DNA of 64,000 bases from DAOVRD01 sp964521715 (lineage in GTDB: Bacteria > Planctomycetota > Brocadiia > SM23-32): contig CAZFSS010000020.1 of assembly GCA_964521715.1 (NCBI GenBank), forward strand, positions 1-64,000. The letters run 5' to 3'. A program made the position numbers and the translations under genes. The notes under the pieces are model-generated. The model was not told the origin of the DNA. It searched no databases and saw only the letters and a program-made list of their open reading frames with translations. Position 1 is the first letter of the stretch; every line of letters begins with the position of its first letter. Shown one piece after another: positions 55,872 to 63,787 of this stretch.

Positions 55872-55974
55872 CCCCGACGTAACGCGCGCTCGCCGTCAGC
55901 GCCGGCGGCCATCGCGGACACGGGCAAGAAGTACCGCCGGAAGGGGTGCAGGTGGGAGCCCGACCCCCCGCGAC

Positions 55975-56232
55975 CCCAACCCGGCCCAGGGCGGGCCGGC
56001 CCTGGGTCCGGGGCGGGGCTGGAAGGTGCGGCCCTTTGTCCGGGCGCGGGCCGGCGAGGCTGAGCATCCCAGGCAGTACAGCCTCTACCGGTGGCACGTC
56101 CTCGATTCCACAGGCGTCAGGCAGGACCTGAAGGTCACGGTGCAGGCGCTTGGCGTCTGGCCGTACGGTCGGCACGAGCCGCATGCCTCGTTCCCGGAGC
56201 TTCCGCCTCTCCCTGACCGCTGGAACGACTGA
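55975..56232 (+). pseudogene. Internally deleted second DUF2961 copy
   Basis: Translation gives GPALGPGRGWKVRPFVRARAG, then directly AEHPRQYSLYRWHVLDSTGV and LKVTVQALGVWPYGR, ending LPPLPDRW. The first block matches the N-terminus and the rest the C-terminus of the intact gene just upstream; about 200 residues between are missing. The copy differs strongly in codons, so it is an old or separately acquired paralog. Confidence 0.6.
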
Positions 56233-56502
56233 TGCGGCCCGGCCCGCAGTGGCGCCGACGTGATCACGGTGCAGACGGCAACTGCGGGGGATGTACCCGA
56301 GACCCGGGTGAGTCTCTGGGTCCCTGGTCAGTTCGAACGGCCCCTGCAGCGGCGCCACTCCTCGCCCGCCCACACCATGCTTGCTCGCCGCCGAGAGACC
56401 CTCCCCCAGGTTTTCCCCCAGTTCTTGCACTAACTGGGGACTCCCGTAGTCGGCTCCTGTCACCCCCTGTCACTCATTGGCAGAACGGGCCGGTGGGAGA
56501 CT

Positions 56503-56616
56503 GTCAGCCTCGGGAGTCAGAAACCTTGGGGGGTGGCAGGCATAGACGACCCCTGTCAGCCATGGTCACTCCCTGACAACTGCTGACAGAAGAGGAGGGT
56601 GGAGCGGGCGACGGGA
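56503..56616. repeat. Module adjoining tRNA-Gly end, copy 2, with tRNA-Gly 3' end
   Basis: GTCAGCCTCGGGAGTCAGAAAC (56503-56524), GGTGG, ATAGACG, CTGTCAGCC, then TGGAGCGGGCGACGGGA (56600-56616), which is the acceptor/CCA end of tRNA-Gly as in 46354-46370. The tRNA part stops after 17 bases. Integrase remnant 3 lies 58 bases further. Confidence 0.65.
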
Positions 56617-56673
56617 GCACTGGATCACCTGCCCCCAATGCGGGGCTTGGCTGGAACTACTCGCCGAGGGAGT

Positions 56674-56890
56674 CTTGTTGAACCTCGACGAGTAGTACCA
56701 TCCGCCGGCATTCCCAGCTCCGGCGCCTGAGGAACCGGAAGGAGACGCTCCGCCACACCTTCGCCAGCCACCTTGTGATGAGGGGAGTGAGCATCTACAA
56801 AGTCTCCCAGTGGCTCGGGCACAAGAGCGTGGATACCACCATGATCTACGCCCACCTGGCCCCCCAGGATGACGAGGTCAACGTGCTATG
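56674..56890 (+). pseudogene. C-terminal remnant of a tyrosine integrase (remnant 3)
   Basis: Reads RNRKETLRHTFASHLVMRG, VSIYKVSQWLGHKSVDTTMI and YAHLAPQDDEVNVL, nearly identical to 34181-34398, but the terminal stop is changed (CTATGG). The first half of the integrase is missing. Between 56233 and 56502 and between 56891 and 57022 I see no gene. Confidence 0.8.
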
Positions 56891-57022
56891 GGTCGGTGTG
56901 ATATGCATGCGGCTGGGCGTCGGCCGTGGGCTGTCAGATGGGGTCTTGCGCTAACGCCGCGGGCACCTCGATGGCCACCGGTCCGCTGCTACGGCTCTTG
57001 TGACTCATGGCTGGAGGCACAG

Positions 57023-57202
57023 ATGCGGCCTCAGGGCAACGAGCGGCTTCGCCTTGTGATGATTACGGGCTTGCTCGCTGTCGCAGTAGCGACTGTCTTG
57101 TGTGGGTGGTACCTCTGTCGAGCGAGGAACGGCGCCGACAACACACTTGACGGCAACCAGCCAGGGGTGTACTTTTGGAAGGGGCGCTTCCTCGGGCAGT
57201 GA
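57023..57202 (+). CDS. Small membrane protein, 59 aa
   Basis: ATG 57023 has GGAGGCAC six bases upstream. MRPQGNERLRLVMITGLLAV contains a helix (LVMITGLLAVAVATVLCGW) then a polar tail (ARNGADNTLDGNQPGVYF). No family recognised. It follows the integrase remnant and precedes the fucosidase by 248 bases with nothing else seen there. Confidence 0.5.
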   Translation: MRPQGNERLRLVMITGLLAVAVATVLCGWYLCRARNGADNTLDGNQPGVYFWKGRFLGQ

Positions 57203-57450
57203 CCCGCCGGATAGGGCTGCCGTCTGCAAGCCGCCGGGGTGGGTAGCCATGGGGACGCAGCGATTGAGCACGTGGCGGTCGTGGGCCAAGGTCATCTGGA
57301 CAAGTCGGCTCAAGACATAGGGGCGCGGGTTGGGCGGACGGCGGTTCAGGGCCGACTCAGAAGGCGCGTTCACGGGAGGAAGACCATGCGAAACGATGGC
57401 ATTGTCCTTGGTCGGTGACTCACCACACGCGCTCAGAAAGAGGGCATATC

Positions 57451-58803
57451 ATGCGAAGAAAGACGAAGGCTGAGGTCGGCTTGGATGGGATGCAGAAGTC
57501 GGAGCGGACGCCGAGGAGGAAGGGCTCGAGACCGTCCGAGGAGGCGGCGAAAGGAAGAGAGGAGTGGGACCGGCGGCGGCGGATGAGGTGGTGGCACGAG
57601 GCGCGGTTCGGGATGCTGGTGGTCTACGGGCTGTATTCCCACCCGCGTTTCCTGGGCGCTGAGGACATGTACTGGGCGAGGATTCCGGTCAAGGAGTATG
57701 AGAAGCTGACTCGCGAGTTCAAGCCGCGACCGGATGCGGCCCGGCTCTGGGCGGCGCTGGCGGCAGAAGCGGGGATGAAGTACGCCGTGCTCGCGGCGAA
57801 GCACGACGATGGGTTCTGCCTGTGGGACACGGAGCAGACGGAGTTCAACTCGGTCCGGTCGGGGCCGAAGCGCGACCTCGTGAGGGAGTACGTGGAGGCT
57901 TGCCGGGAGTTCGGGCTGCGCGTGGGCATCGGCTTCTGCCTGAACGAGTGGAGGCACCCCGACTGCGTGCGCGCGGCCAAGAGCCAGCGGGCACGGAGGC
58001 GGTACCTGGACTTCGTGCAGGGCTGTGTGCGGGAGCTGATGACGAACTACGGGAAGATCGACATCTTCTGGCCCGACTACCCGGCGGCCATGAAGACGCC
58101 CGAGCTGTGGGAGAGCCAGAAGACGGCCGCGATGGTCCGCGAGCTTCAGCCGGACATCATCATCAACGACCGCCTGATGCTCCCGGAGGACTTCGGGACG
58201 CCGGAGGGGCACATCACGCGGCAGGACCGCGCGTGGGAGTCGTGCATGACGCTGACGGGGACGGGGTTATGGGGTTGGCGGTTGGAGCCGGAGGAGGACT
58301 GGGCAAGTCCGCGGGCGATTGTGGAGATGATCCGGCAGGCGGCGAGCGGCGGGGGGAACCTGCTGCTGGACTTCGGCCCGGAGCCGGACGGGACGCCGCC
58401 GGAGATCGTCGAGGAGCGCCTGCTCCAGGTGGGGAAGTGGCTGAAGGGAAACGAGGAGGCCGTGTATGGAATGGTCGACCGCGTCGAGCGCCAGCACTTC
58501 CACCCCTGGCTGAAGTATGGGAAGTGGACGCGCAAGGGGAACGTGGGATACTTCTGGTGCCGGCACTGGCGCGGGAAGGAGCTCATCATCGTGGACGAGC
58601 GCACCAAGGTGAACCGGATCAGCTTCCTCAAGACGGGCAAGCCGGTGAAGTTCACCTGGGAGCCCGGGAAGCTGGTGCTGAAGGGGCTTCCGGAGAAGGA
58701 CCCGGACGCAATCGCGCACACGACGGTGTTCAAGATCGAGTTCGCGGGCGTACCGAAGCGGATGCCGGACCACGGGTACCCGCTGGTGTGGTGCGGACAG
58801 TGA
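57451..58803 (+). CDS. Alpha-L-fucosidase (GH29)
   Basis: 450 aa. MRWWHEARFGMLVVYGLYS, YAVLAAKHDDGFCLWDTEQT, GKIDIFWPDYP (likely nucleophile Asp), and GLWGWRLEPEEDW match GH29, which releases terminal fucose with retention. ATG 57451 is preferred to 57415 because AAAGAGGG lies upstream. No signal peptide is seen (basic start MRRKTKAEV). C-terminal beta domain present (KFTWEPGKLVLKGLP). Some GH29-like proteins act on other sugars, hence moderate certainty. Confidence 0.86.
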   Translation: MRRKTKAEVGLDGMQKSERTPRRKGSRPSEEAAKGREEWDRRRRMRWWHEARFGMLVVYGLYSHPRFLGAEDMYWARIPVKEYEKLTREFKPRPDAARLWAALAAEAGMKYAVLAAKHDDGFCLWDTEQTEFNSVRSGPKRDLVREYVEACREFGLRVGIGFCLNEWRHPDCVRAAKSQRARRRYLDFVQGCVRELMTNYGKIDIFWPDYPAAMKTPELWESQKTAAMVRELQPDIIINDRLMLPEDFGTPEGHITRQDRAWESCMTLTGTGLWGWRLEPEEDWASPRAIVEMIRQAASGGGNLLLDFGPEPDGTPPEIVEERLLQVGKWLKGNEEAVYGMVDRVERQHFHPWLKYGKWTRKGNVGYFWCRHWRGKELIIVDERTKVNRISFLKTGKPVKFTWEPGKLVLKGLPEKDPDAIAHTTVFKIEFAGVPKRMPDHGYPLVWCGQ

Positions 58804-58886
58804 GAGGCAACCGGCCGCAAGTCCGCTTGCCTGCGCGCGCAACCCCACGCTGGGCTTTGCCTGCTGTGCGCCGGCAGCCTTGACAC

Positions 58887-59291
58887 TCACCTGGCGCCCC
58901 TGCCTAGCTCGCCCAGCAACGACACCGCCTCGCCAGCACGGTTGCTAGGCACGAACAGGTGGTCGTGGTGGTAGGCGGAGACAACGTTGAGGCTGATGCC
59001 TGCAGAGGCGAGCTTTCCGGCAACGGTAGCAAGGAGCCCCACCGCATGCAGGCTTGAATGCGCCGACAGCGTGATCATCCGACAGGGGAAGTCGTAGGCA
59101 AGTCCGGCGGCGTCTGCCTCAGGTTTCCCAAGGACGACAGATACGCCCTCCGCCTCCCGGAACGACGCAAGCGGCATAGTAGTCAACCGTCCGAACGACT
59201 CACGCGAGATGCTGGCGAACACGAACTCACCTTCATGCAGCTGTGGTCGCAAGTCTGACAAGAGCCTGGAGAGGTCCATTTCGCCGCGCAT
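58887..59291 (-). CDS. ACT-domain protein
   Basis: 134 aa. LLATVAGKLASAGISLNVVSAYHHDHLFV is the beta-alpha-beta ACT unit preceded by a similar half (EFVFASISRESFGRL), so two ACT folds in tandem as in the free-standing, amino-acid-binding ACT proteins. Ligand and partner unknown. ATG 59291 is chosen; ATG 59279 is equally possible since neither has a good ribosome site. The C-terminus is basic. Confidence 0.7.
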   Translation of the reverse strand: MRGEMDLSRLLSDLRPQLHEGEFVFASISRESFGRLTTMPLASFREAEGVSVVLGKPEADAAGLAYDFPCRMITLSAHSSLHAVGLLATVAGKLASAGISLNVVSAYHHDHLFVPSNRAGEAVSLLGELGRGAR

Positions 59292-59428
59292 GCCATGCCC
59301 CTATGCGAGAAGATGAACGACACGCCCGAGGCCCGGCGGACTGGTTAGACCTTCCGATACCCCAGGCCCAGACATCACATAGACCGTGGCTTGCTGGCCA
59401 CCGAGTCTCAGAGAGGTGATTGGTCCAG

Positions 59429-59539
59429 TCACCCGCGAGCAGGACCAGCGAAGAAGACGCCCATGGCCTTGCCGGCCAGGCCAACCAGCAGACCGATGCC
59501 GCCGCCCAGCACGACGGCGATGATGATCCGTAGAGCCAT
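59429..59539 (-). CDS. Very small membrane protein, 36 aa
   Basis: MALRIIIAVVLGGGIGLLVG then LAGKAMGVFFAGPARG and TGA at 59429. A single glycine-rich helix; GGGAAGGAAC lies upstream of the ATG. Similar short 'GGxIG' helices occur in several small membrane proteins, but I cannot assign a family. Lies 137 bases before the ACT gene start in the same direction. Confidence 0.45.
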   Translation of the reverse strand: MALRIIIAVVLGGGIGLLVGLAGKAMGVFFAGPARG

Positions 59540-59985
59540 CTTCGAGTGTTCCTTCCCATCTGTGCGGAGAAAAGGAGGCATCCACGCACTCCATTATAGG
59601 CCTCCACCCGTGGCGTCGCCATTTGGCTCACCGCTTCCCTTGTCCCGCCCCGTGACCAGCTAGGGCCCGTCGCGCAGTACGTTGAGAGGAAAACCATCGT
59701 GCTACTGCACCGGGAACGGCACCGAGCTTGAGTTGACAACTGCTGGTGGGGAGAGTTCAACGGCGGTGCCAGAAAGGGATCTACCCGGACCCTTGCCGTC
59801 TACTGCCACGCGCAGCCAATCGCTTCTACCTGGAGGACATGGCGATCGGCTTGATACGTCCGCCGGTCAACGTCGATGTGGAGCGCTAGAGCAGCGGGCA
59901 TAGTCGTACGCCGTGGGGTCGTGCGGTGGCCGGTGCTGGGGCTGTGAGGCGTCAGGATGAAAGGCGGGCATTCTGGAGCCGCCCT

Positions 59986-60101
59986 GTGATGAGGAACGTG
60001 ACTATCTACGAGGTCTTCCAGTGGCTCGGGCACAAGAGCGTCAACACCACCATGATCCATGCCTACCTTGCCCCCAGGAGGACGAGATCGACGTGCTGTG
60101 A
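59986..60101 (+). pseudogene. C-terminal remnant of a tyrosine integrase (remnant 4)
   Basis: VMRNVTIYEVFQWLGHKSV then NTTMIHAYLAP, a one-base shift, then QEDEIDVL and TGA (60099). More diverged than remnants 2 and 3. The 59540-59985 stretch before it contains ANRFYLEDMAIG-like coding fragments without a full frame. Nothing convincing was found in the rest of the gap. Confidence 0.65.
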
Positions 60102-60263
60102 GGTGTTGGGGCCAGGACCAAACGCCTGCCCGTCGCCGGCCGCTCACGGCCTCGTCGTCGCCATTGCCTCCCTCAGCGCCGCCATCGGCGAGGAGTGTTC
60201 CGCGGGCGGTCTGGCCAGGTGGGCAGGGTCCCTCACTTGCGTCCGCGGCCATGACCTGCGAAC

Positions 60264-61232
60264 ATGTCGCGTCTCCTGACCCTGAAAGGTCCTCTCTCAT
60301 TGGCCCAGACTGCTCTTGCGGCAATCGGCCCCCGCGCGCCGGTCATTGACCCCGGGTTGCTGCTGGTGTCGTGCGTGTGGGGTGCGGGCAACCTCCTGAC
60401 GAAGTGGGTCCTCGACGTCCTCGAGCCGGCCGCTCTCCTCGCCCTCCGCATGGGGACCGTTTCCATCCTGTTTGCTGCGCTCCTGCTCATCGTGCCGCGC
60501 CGACGCATCGCACTCCGCGAATGGTTGATGTTGGCGGTGTTCGGCGGGGGCCTGGTGACGGTCCAGCTTCTCTCGTTCACCTACGCCATGAAGATGACGA
60601 CCGCGAGCGAGGGGTCGTTGCTGATCAGCACGGCCCCTGTCTGGACGGCTGCCATGGTGGCCCTGCTGGGGATGGAGCAGGTCACGAGGCTGAACTGGCT
60701 GGGGATTGCGGTCGCGTCGGGCGGAGTTGCGGTGATCGTCCTCGGGCCGGCAGGCAGGATTGCGGCCAATGCGCCGGCGCGTCTGTCCGGTGACGTGATC
60801 ATGCTTGGCTCGGCATGGCTCTACGCGGGCTACATGGTCCTGAGCAGGCGATGGATGCAGCGGCTCGGCGAGCTGCCCGTCATATGCTGCACATTCGCTG
60901 CCAGCGGCCTGCTGATGGCCGTCCTCGGCGCTCGGCAGCTAATCGCCACGGACTGGAGCAAGGTGACGGCGGGGCACTGGGTTGCCGTCGCGTACATTAC
61001 GTTTCTGGCCGGCTTTGTGGGAGCCATCCTGTGGTACCGGAAGATCGGCCGTACGTCGGCAACCAGGACGGCGGTCTACCAGTACCTCGTGCCGGTCGTG
61101 AGCGTCGTTGGCGCGACGGCCTTTCTCGGCGAGCGGATTGGGACGCTGCAGCTGGTGGGGATCGGGGTCACCCTGATTGGCGTCTGCGCAGCTCGAGTCC
61201 CGCCCGCTCCAGGGGCGCCCAGGGCTTCGTGA
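60264..61232 (+). CDS. EamA/DMT-family transporter
   Basis: 322 aa with ten membrane helices in two EamA repeats (about 30-160 and 175-310). WGAGNLLTKWVLD, TTASEGSLLISTAPVWTA and IGRTSATRTAVYQYLVPVVSVVGA match the drug/metabolite transporter fold, exporting amino acids or metabolites. Starts at ATG 60264 with a poor ribosome site; no clear alternative. Substrate unknown. Stands alone between integrase remnant 4 and the RHS cassette. Confidence 0.85.
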   Translation: MSRLLTLKGPLSLAQTALAAIGPRAPVIDPGLLLVSCVWGAGNLLTKWVLDVLEPAALLALRMGTVSILFAALLLIVPRRRIALREWLMLAVFGGGLVTVQLLSFTYAMKMTTASEGSLLISTAPVWTAAMVALLGMEQVTRLNWLGIAVASGGVAVIVLGPAGRIAANAPARLSGDVIMLGSAWLYAGYMVLSRRWMQRLGELPVICCTFAASGLLMAVLGARQLIATDWSKVTAGHWVAVAYITFLAGFVGAILWYRKIGRTSATRTAVYQYLVPVVSVVGATAFLGERIGTLQLVGIGVTLIGVCAARVPPAPGAPRAS

Positions 61233-61304
61233 GAGCGTCACCGATCGAGGCCCCTGTGCCCCGCGGGCCGGCACCTGGCGCGACGCCGCTCTCGCCATTC
61301 CAAA

Positions 61305-61320
61305 CCCGCCGTACGGCGGG
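61305..61320. repeat. Perfect 16-base palindrome CCCGCCGTACGGCGGG
   Basis: Perfectly self-complementary and shares CGCCGTACGGCG with the two palindromes at 580-595 and 755-766. Located 73 bases after the transporter stop. A terminator is unlikely, since no T run follows. Confidence 0.55.
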
Positions 61321-61376
61321 CGGAGGAATCCCGCCTTGTGGCCCGGCCGATCTGCCCCGTGGGATCAGTACATGGC

Positions 61377-61405
61377 TTGACGTGGCCGGCGCCGAGGGGT
61401 ATACT
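61377..61405 (+). promoter_or_regulatory. Predicted promoter of the RHS cassette
   Basis: TTGACG (61377-61382), 17-base spacer, TATACT (61400-61405). Five of six matches at both elements. The start would be near 61412, leaving a 28-base leader to ATG 61440. Confidence 0.6.
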
Positions 61406-61439
61406 TCTGGCGTATATGTGGCTGATGGGGGATGGGCGT

Positions 61440-62606
61440 ATGGAAGCCGTGGCCTGCCAGATGGGGCCTTGCCTGGACGTTTACCCGCCGCCCGGCCGGG
61501 TCGGTCGCAGTTACGAGCAACGAGGGACGAGCAACCATCAGCTGGCCGGTTGGCAGTGCCTGGAGGAGAGGGACGGCTCGGGGGACCTTGTGGCAAGGTT
61601 TACGTATGCGCCCGGTTACATCGACGCGGTGGCGGTGCAGGAGCGCGACCTGAACTCGGACGACGACTTCGGCGACACGAACGAGATCGTGTACTACCAC
61701 GCCAACACCCTCTTTTCCGTCTATGCGTTGAGCGACGCAAACGGTACAATGGTGGAAAGATACCGCTATGACGCATATGGGGCAGCGACCGTGCTCGATC
61801 CAGACGGTTCCGTTGACGTGGATGGCCTCTCGGACGTGCTCAATCCGTATGTGTTCACGGGCCGTAGGGTTGACCTGGAAACTGGCAACGGGCAACCGTC
61901 AACTGCCTTGCTGCAATACCGCAACCGCTACTACGCCCCCACCCTCGGCCGCTTTACCAGCAGCGATCCCCTGGGCTATTCGGAGAGGGCCGCTCTGTAC
62001 GCATACGCTGCAGGCCGGGCTACCTGGGGGCTCGACCCGATGGGTCTCGAAGAGCAGGAGCCCGAGCAGGTTGAGATCATCCGGAAGGATTTCGGGCCTT
62101 TCCCGTCTTCGGAGTCCATAGCGGCAGTCGAGAAGGCAATGAAGGACGCACATGTGCAGCAGGAGGAGATAGACAAGACAATTGCGGCCATGAAGAACGA
62201 CCAGGCGAGGAACCCCGCCTTCGTTCTGACAGTAGAGGTGCCGCGAGGTCAGCCTGCGGTTCTCAAAGCTCCCGGGCCGTGGCTGGACGAGATCTGGGGC
62301 GAGTACGAAGGCTGCCTGTTTGACTGCACCGTGAAAAGGACCTTGAAGCAGACCACCTCTGTCATCGTTGAGCTGATAGGCCTTTGGGCCTGCCTTGAGC
62401 TAAGCGGCATTGCGGGAGCGGCAACAGGGCCTGCCGCGCCGTTTGTTACCCCGGCAACGTTTGTTGTCTGTTTTGGAGTTGTTACTGGCGTTTCTATACG
62501 CGGATTCAAGAGCGCTCAAGAAGATTACGTCGATTGCACGAACGAGTGCTGGAAGAAGTACGCCGAGGAGATGCGTAAGCGCGGCCAAGGGCCAGTGCCT
62601 CGGTGA
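61440..62606 (+). CDS. RHS-core protein with variable C-terminal tip
   Basis: 388 aa. RHS-associated core about 20-200: WQCLEERDG, ARFTYAPGYIDAV, VVERYRYDAYG-type repeat, YRNRYYAPTLGRFTSSDPLG and WGLDPMG. After the DPMG junction is a 187-residue tip: helical (EKAMKDAHVQQEEIDKTI), a Cys-containing part (GCLFDCTVKR), a hydrophobic segment (about 300-355) and a Cys-containing tail (YVDCTNECWKKY). This is the layout of polymorphic-toxin tips; the tip itself I do not recognise. It lacks the N-terminal RHS repeats. ATG 61440 has GGGGGATGG upstream. Confidence 0.75.
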   Translation: MEAVACQMGPCLDVYPPPGRVGRSYEQRGTSNHQLAGWQCLEERDGSGDLVARFTYAPGYIDAVAVQERDLNSDDDFGDTNEIVYYHANTLFSVYALSDANGTMVERYRYDAYGAATVLDPDGSVDVDGLSDVLNPYVFTGRRVDLETGNGQPSTALLQYRNRYYAPTLGRFTSSDPLGYSERAALYAYAAGRATWGLDPMGLEEQEPEQVEIIRKDFGPFPSSESIAAVEKAMKDAHVQQEEIDKTIAAMKNDQARNPAFVLTVEVPRGQPAVLKAPGPWLDEIWGEYEGCLFDCTVKRTLKQTTSVIVELIGLWACLELSGIAGAATGPAAPFVTPATFVVCFGVVTGVSIRGFKSAQEDYVDCTNECWKKYAEEMRKRGQGPVPR

Positions 62607-62648
62607 CTTGCGGGACGGGTACGCGTCCCGCCACGGAGGGTTGAGAAG

Positions 62649-63161
62649 GTGTGGATGTACGCGTGGAGTAGATGTCCCTTTGCAGCGTTCTTCGGTGGCA
62701 CGTGGTACCTGATGGCGGCGCTGGGCGCGTGTCATCTCGCTTGGCTGCTTGCCCTCGTCGCGTTCAGGCGGAGGGTAAGAGGCGGTGCGACCTATGAGCT
62801 CACGCGCGAGGCTTACTGGGTGTGGCCCGTGAGCGTCGGCCTTGCATTGGGTGTGGCCCACACGTGGGTGTGGACCCTGGCCTTCTGCCCGGGGCGATTG
62901 CTGGCCGTATTCCGAATCCTTCTCGTGGGCGGCTACCTCAGCGTGGTGAGTTTTCATTGGTGGCGCGTAGGTTATGTCGTTATGCTAATGCTTCCTTATT
63001 CTCTTGCTGGCACCGACGCAGACGTCGAGCAACACCTGGCGCGAATTGAGGCCAATTGGTCCTTCAGATCGCGTCGCATCTGGGCAGTGGGGTGCGCCTG
63101 TGGCTTTGGAGTGATGGCTTGTGTTGGGGCGATCCTGTACGGACGATATTCTGTCTGGTGA
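62649..63161 (+). CDS. Small multi-pass membrane protein, possible immunity protein
   Basis: 170 aa from GTG 62649, GGAGGG seven bases upstream. Four or five helices: FFGGTWYLMAALGACHLAWLL, WPVSVGLALGVAHTWVW, LLVGGYLSVVSFHWW, and WAVGCACGFGVMACVGAIL. It begins 42 bases after the RHS tip in the same direction, the usual place of an immunity gene; since the tip has a hydrophobic segment, a membrane-embedded immunity factor is plausible. No sequence family recognised. Confidence 0.5.
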   Translation: MWMYAWSRCPFAAFFGGTWYLMAALGACHLAWLLALVAFRRRVRGGATYELTREAYWVWPVSVGLALGVAHTWVWTLAFCPGRLLAVFRILLVGGYLSVVSFHWWRVGYVVMLMLPYSLAGTDADVEQHLARIEANWSFRSRRIWAVGCACGFGVMACVGAILYGRYSVW

Positions 63162-63185
63162 GTCCAGCAAACGCACATATCGGCG

Positions 63186-63627
63186 GAGGAAACGCAGGAG
63201 TACGGCAACTACACGGACCGGACGGTGACCGTGACCTACGACCTGTCGGGCAGGGGGAACTCGCTGGCGTATCCGAGCGGGCTGACGCTGACTTACGCCC
63301 GCGACGACATCGGGCGGATCACGGCCGTCAACGACGGCTCGGACGACCGCGTGGCCGACACCTACAAGGGCTGACTGCTGGAGAGGCGGGAGTACGCGAG
63401 CGGGGCGTACCTGACGCACCTGGACGACCAGGGCGAGAACCTGTCCGGCTATGGGTACGATACTTTCGGCAGGATCAAGAACCACCGGTGGAAGGCGAGC
63501 GGGGGGACGCTCCTGGCGGGCTGGTCGCACGATTACGACCGGATCGGGAACAAGAAGTACCAGGAGGACCTCCAGTCGGCGACGCAGAGCGAGCTCTACG
63601 GTTACGACGGCGTCTACCGGATACCAC
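63186..63627 (+). pseudogene. RHS repeat remnant
   Basis: One frame: EETQEYGNYTDRTVTVTYDL, YPSGLTLTYARDDIGRITAV, then TGA (63372) and LLERREYASGAYLTHLDDQG, YGYDTFGRIKNHRWKA, YDRIGNKKYQEDL. These are YD-type RHS repeats (internal/N-terminal part) now lying downstream of an RHS C-terminal core, the reverse of the normal order. After about 63627 the frame ends abruptly; 63628-63787 shows no gene. Confidence 0.75.
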
Positions 63628-63787
63628 TCCCTGGCAGTTGCAGCGGCCCCCGCCTTCGTCTATCATAGGTTGATGTCTCACCCTCTCGCCCGATCGGGAA
63701 CCGGCGCCCCCCAGTCGCGCGGAGGCGTCCCGCCGCCAAAGGCACCAGAGGGGATTGTGCGCCTTCCTCACGAGTAGGACTCCTGGC

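Noticed and set aside
34542..58803. Bacteroidetes-type polysaccharide utilisation locus
   Set aside because: No SusC/SusD pair, no TonB receptor, and genes are not co-oriented.
23008..63374. Stop-codon reassignment (TAG or TGA sense)
   Set aside because: TAG ends the prenyl synthase, C45, HU and ThuA genes and TGA ends many others at sensible positions; in-frame stops occur in decayed genes.
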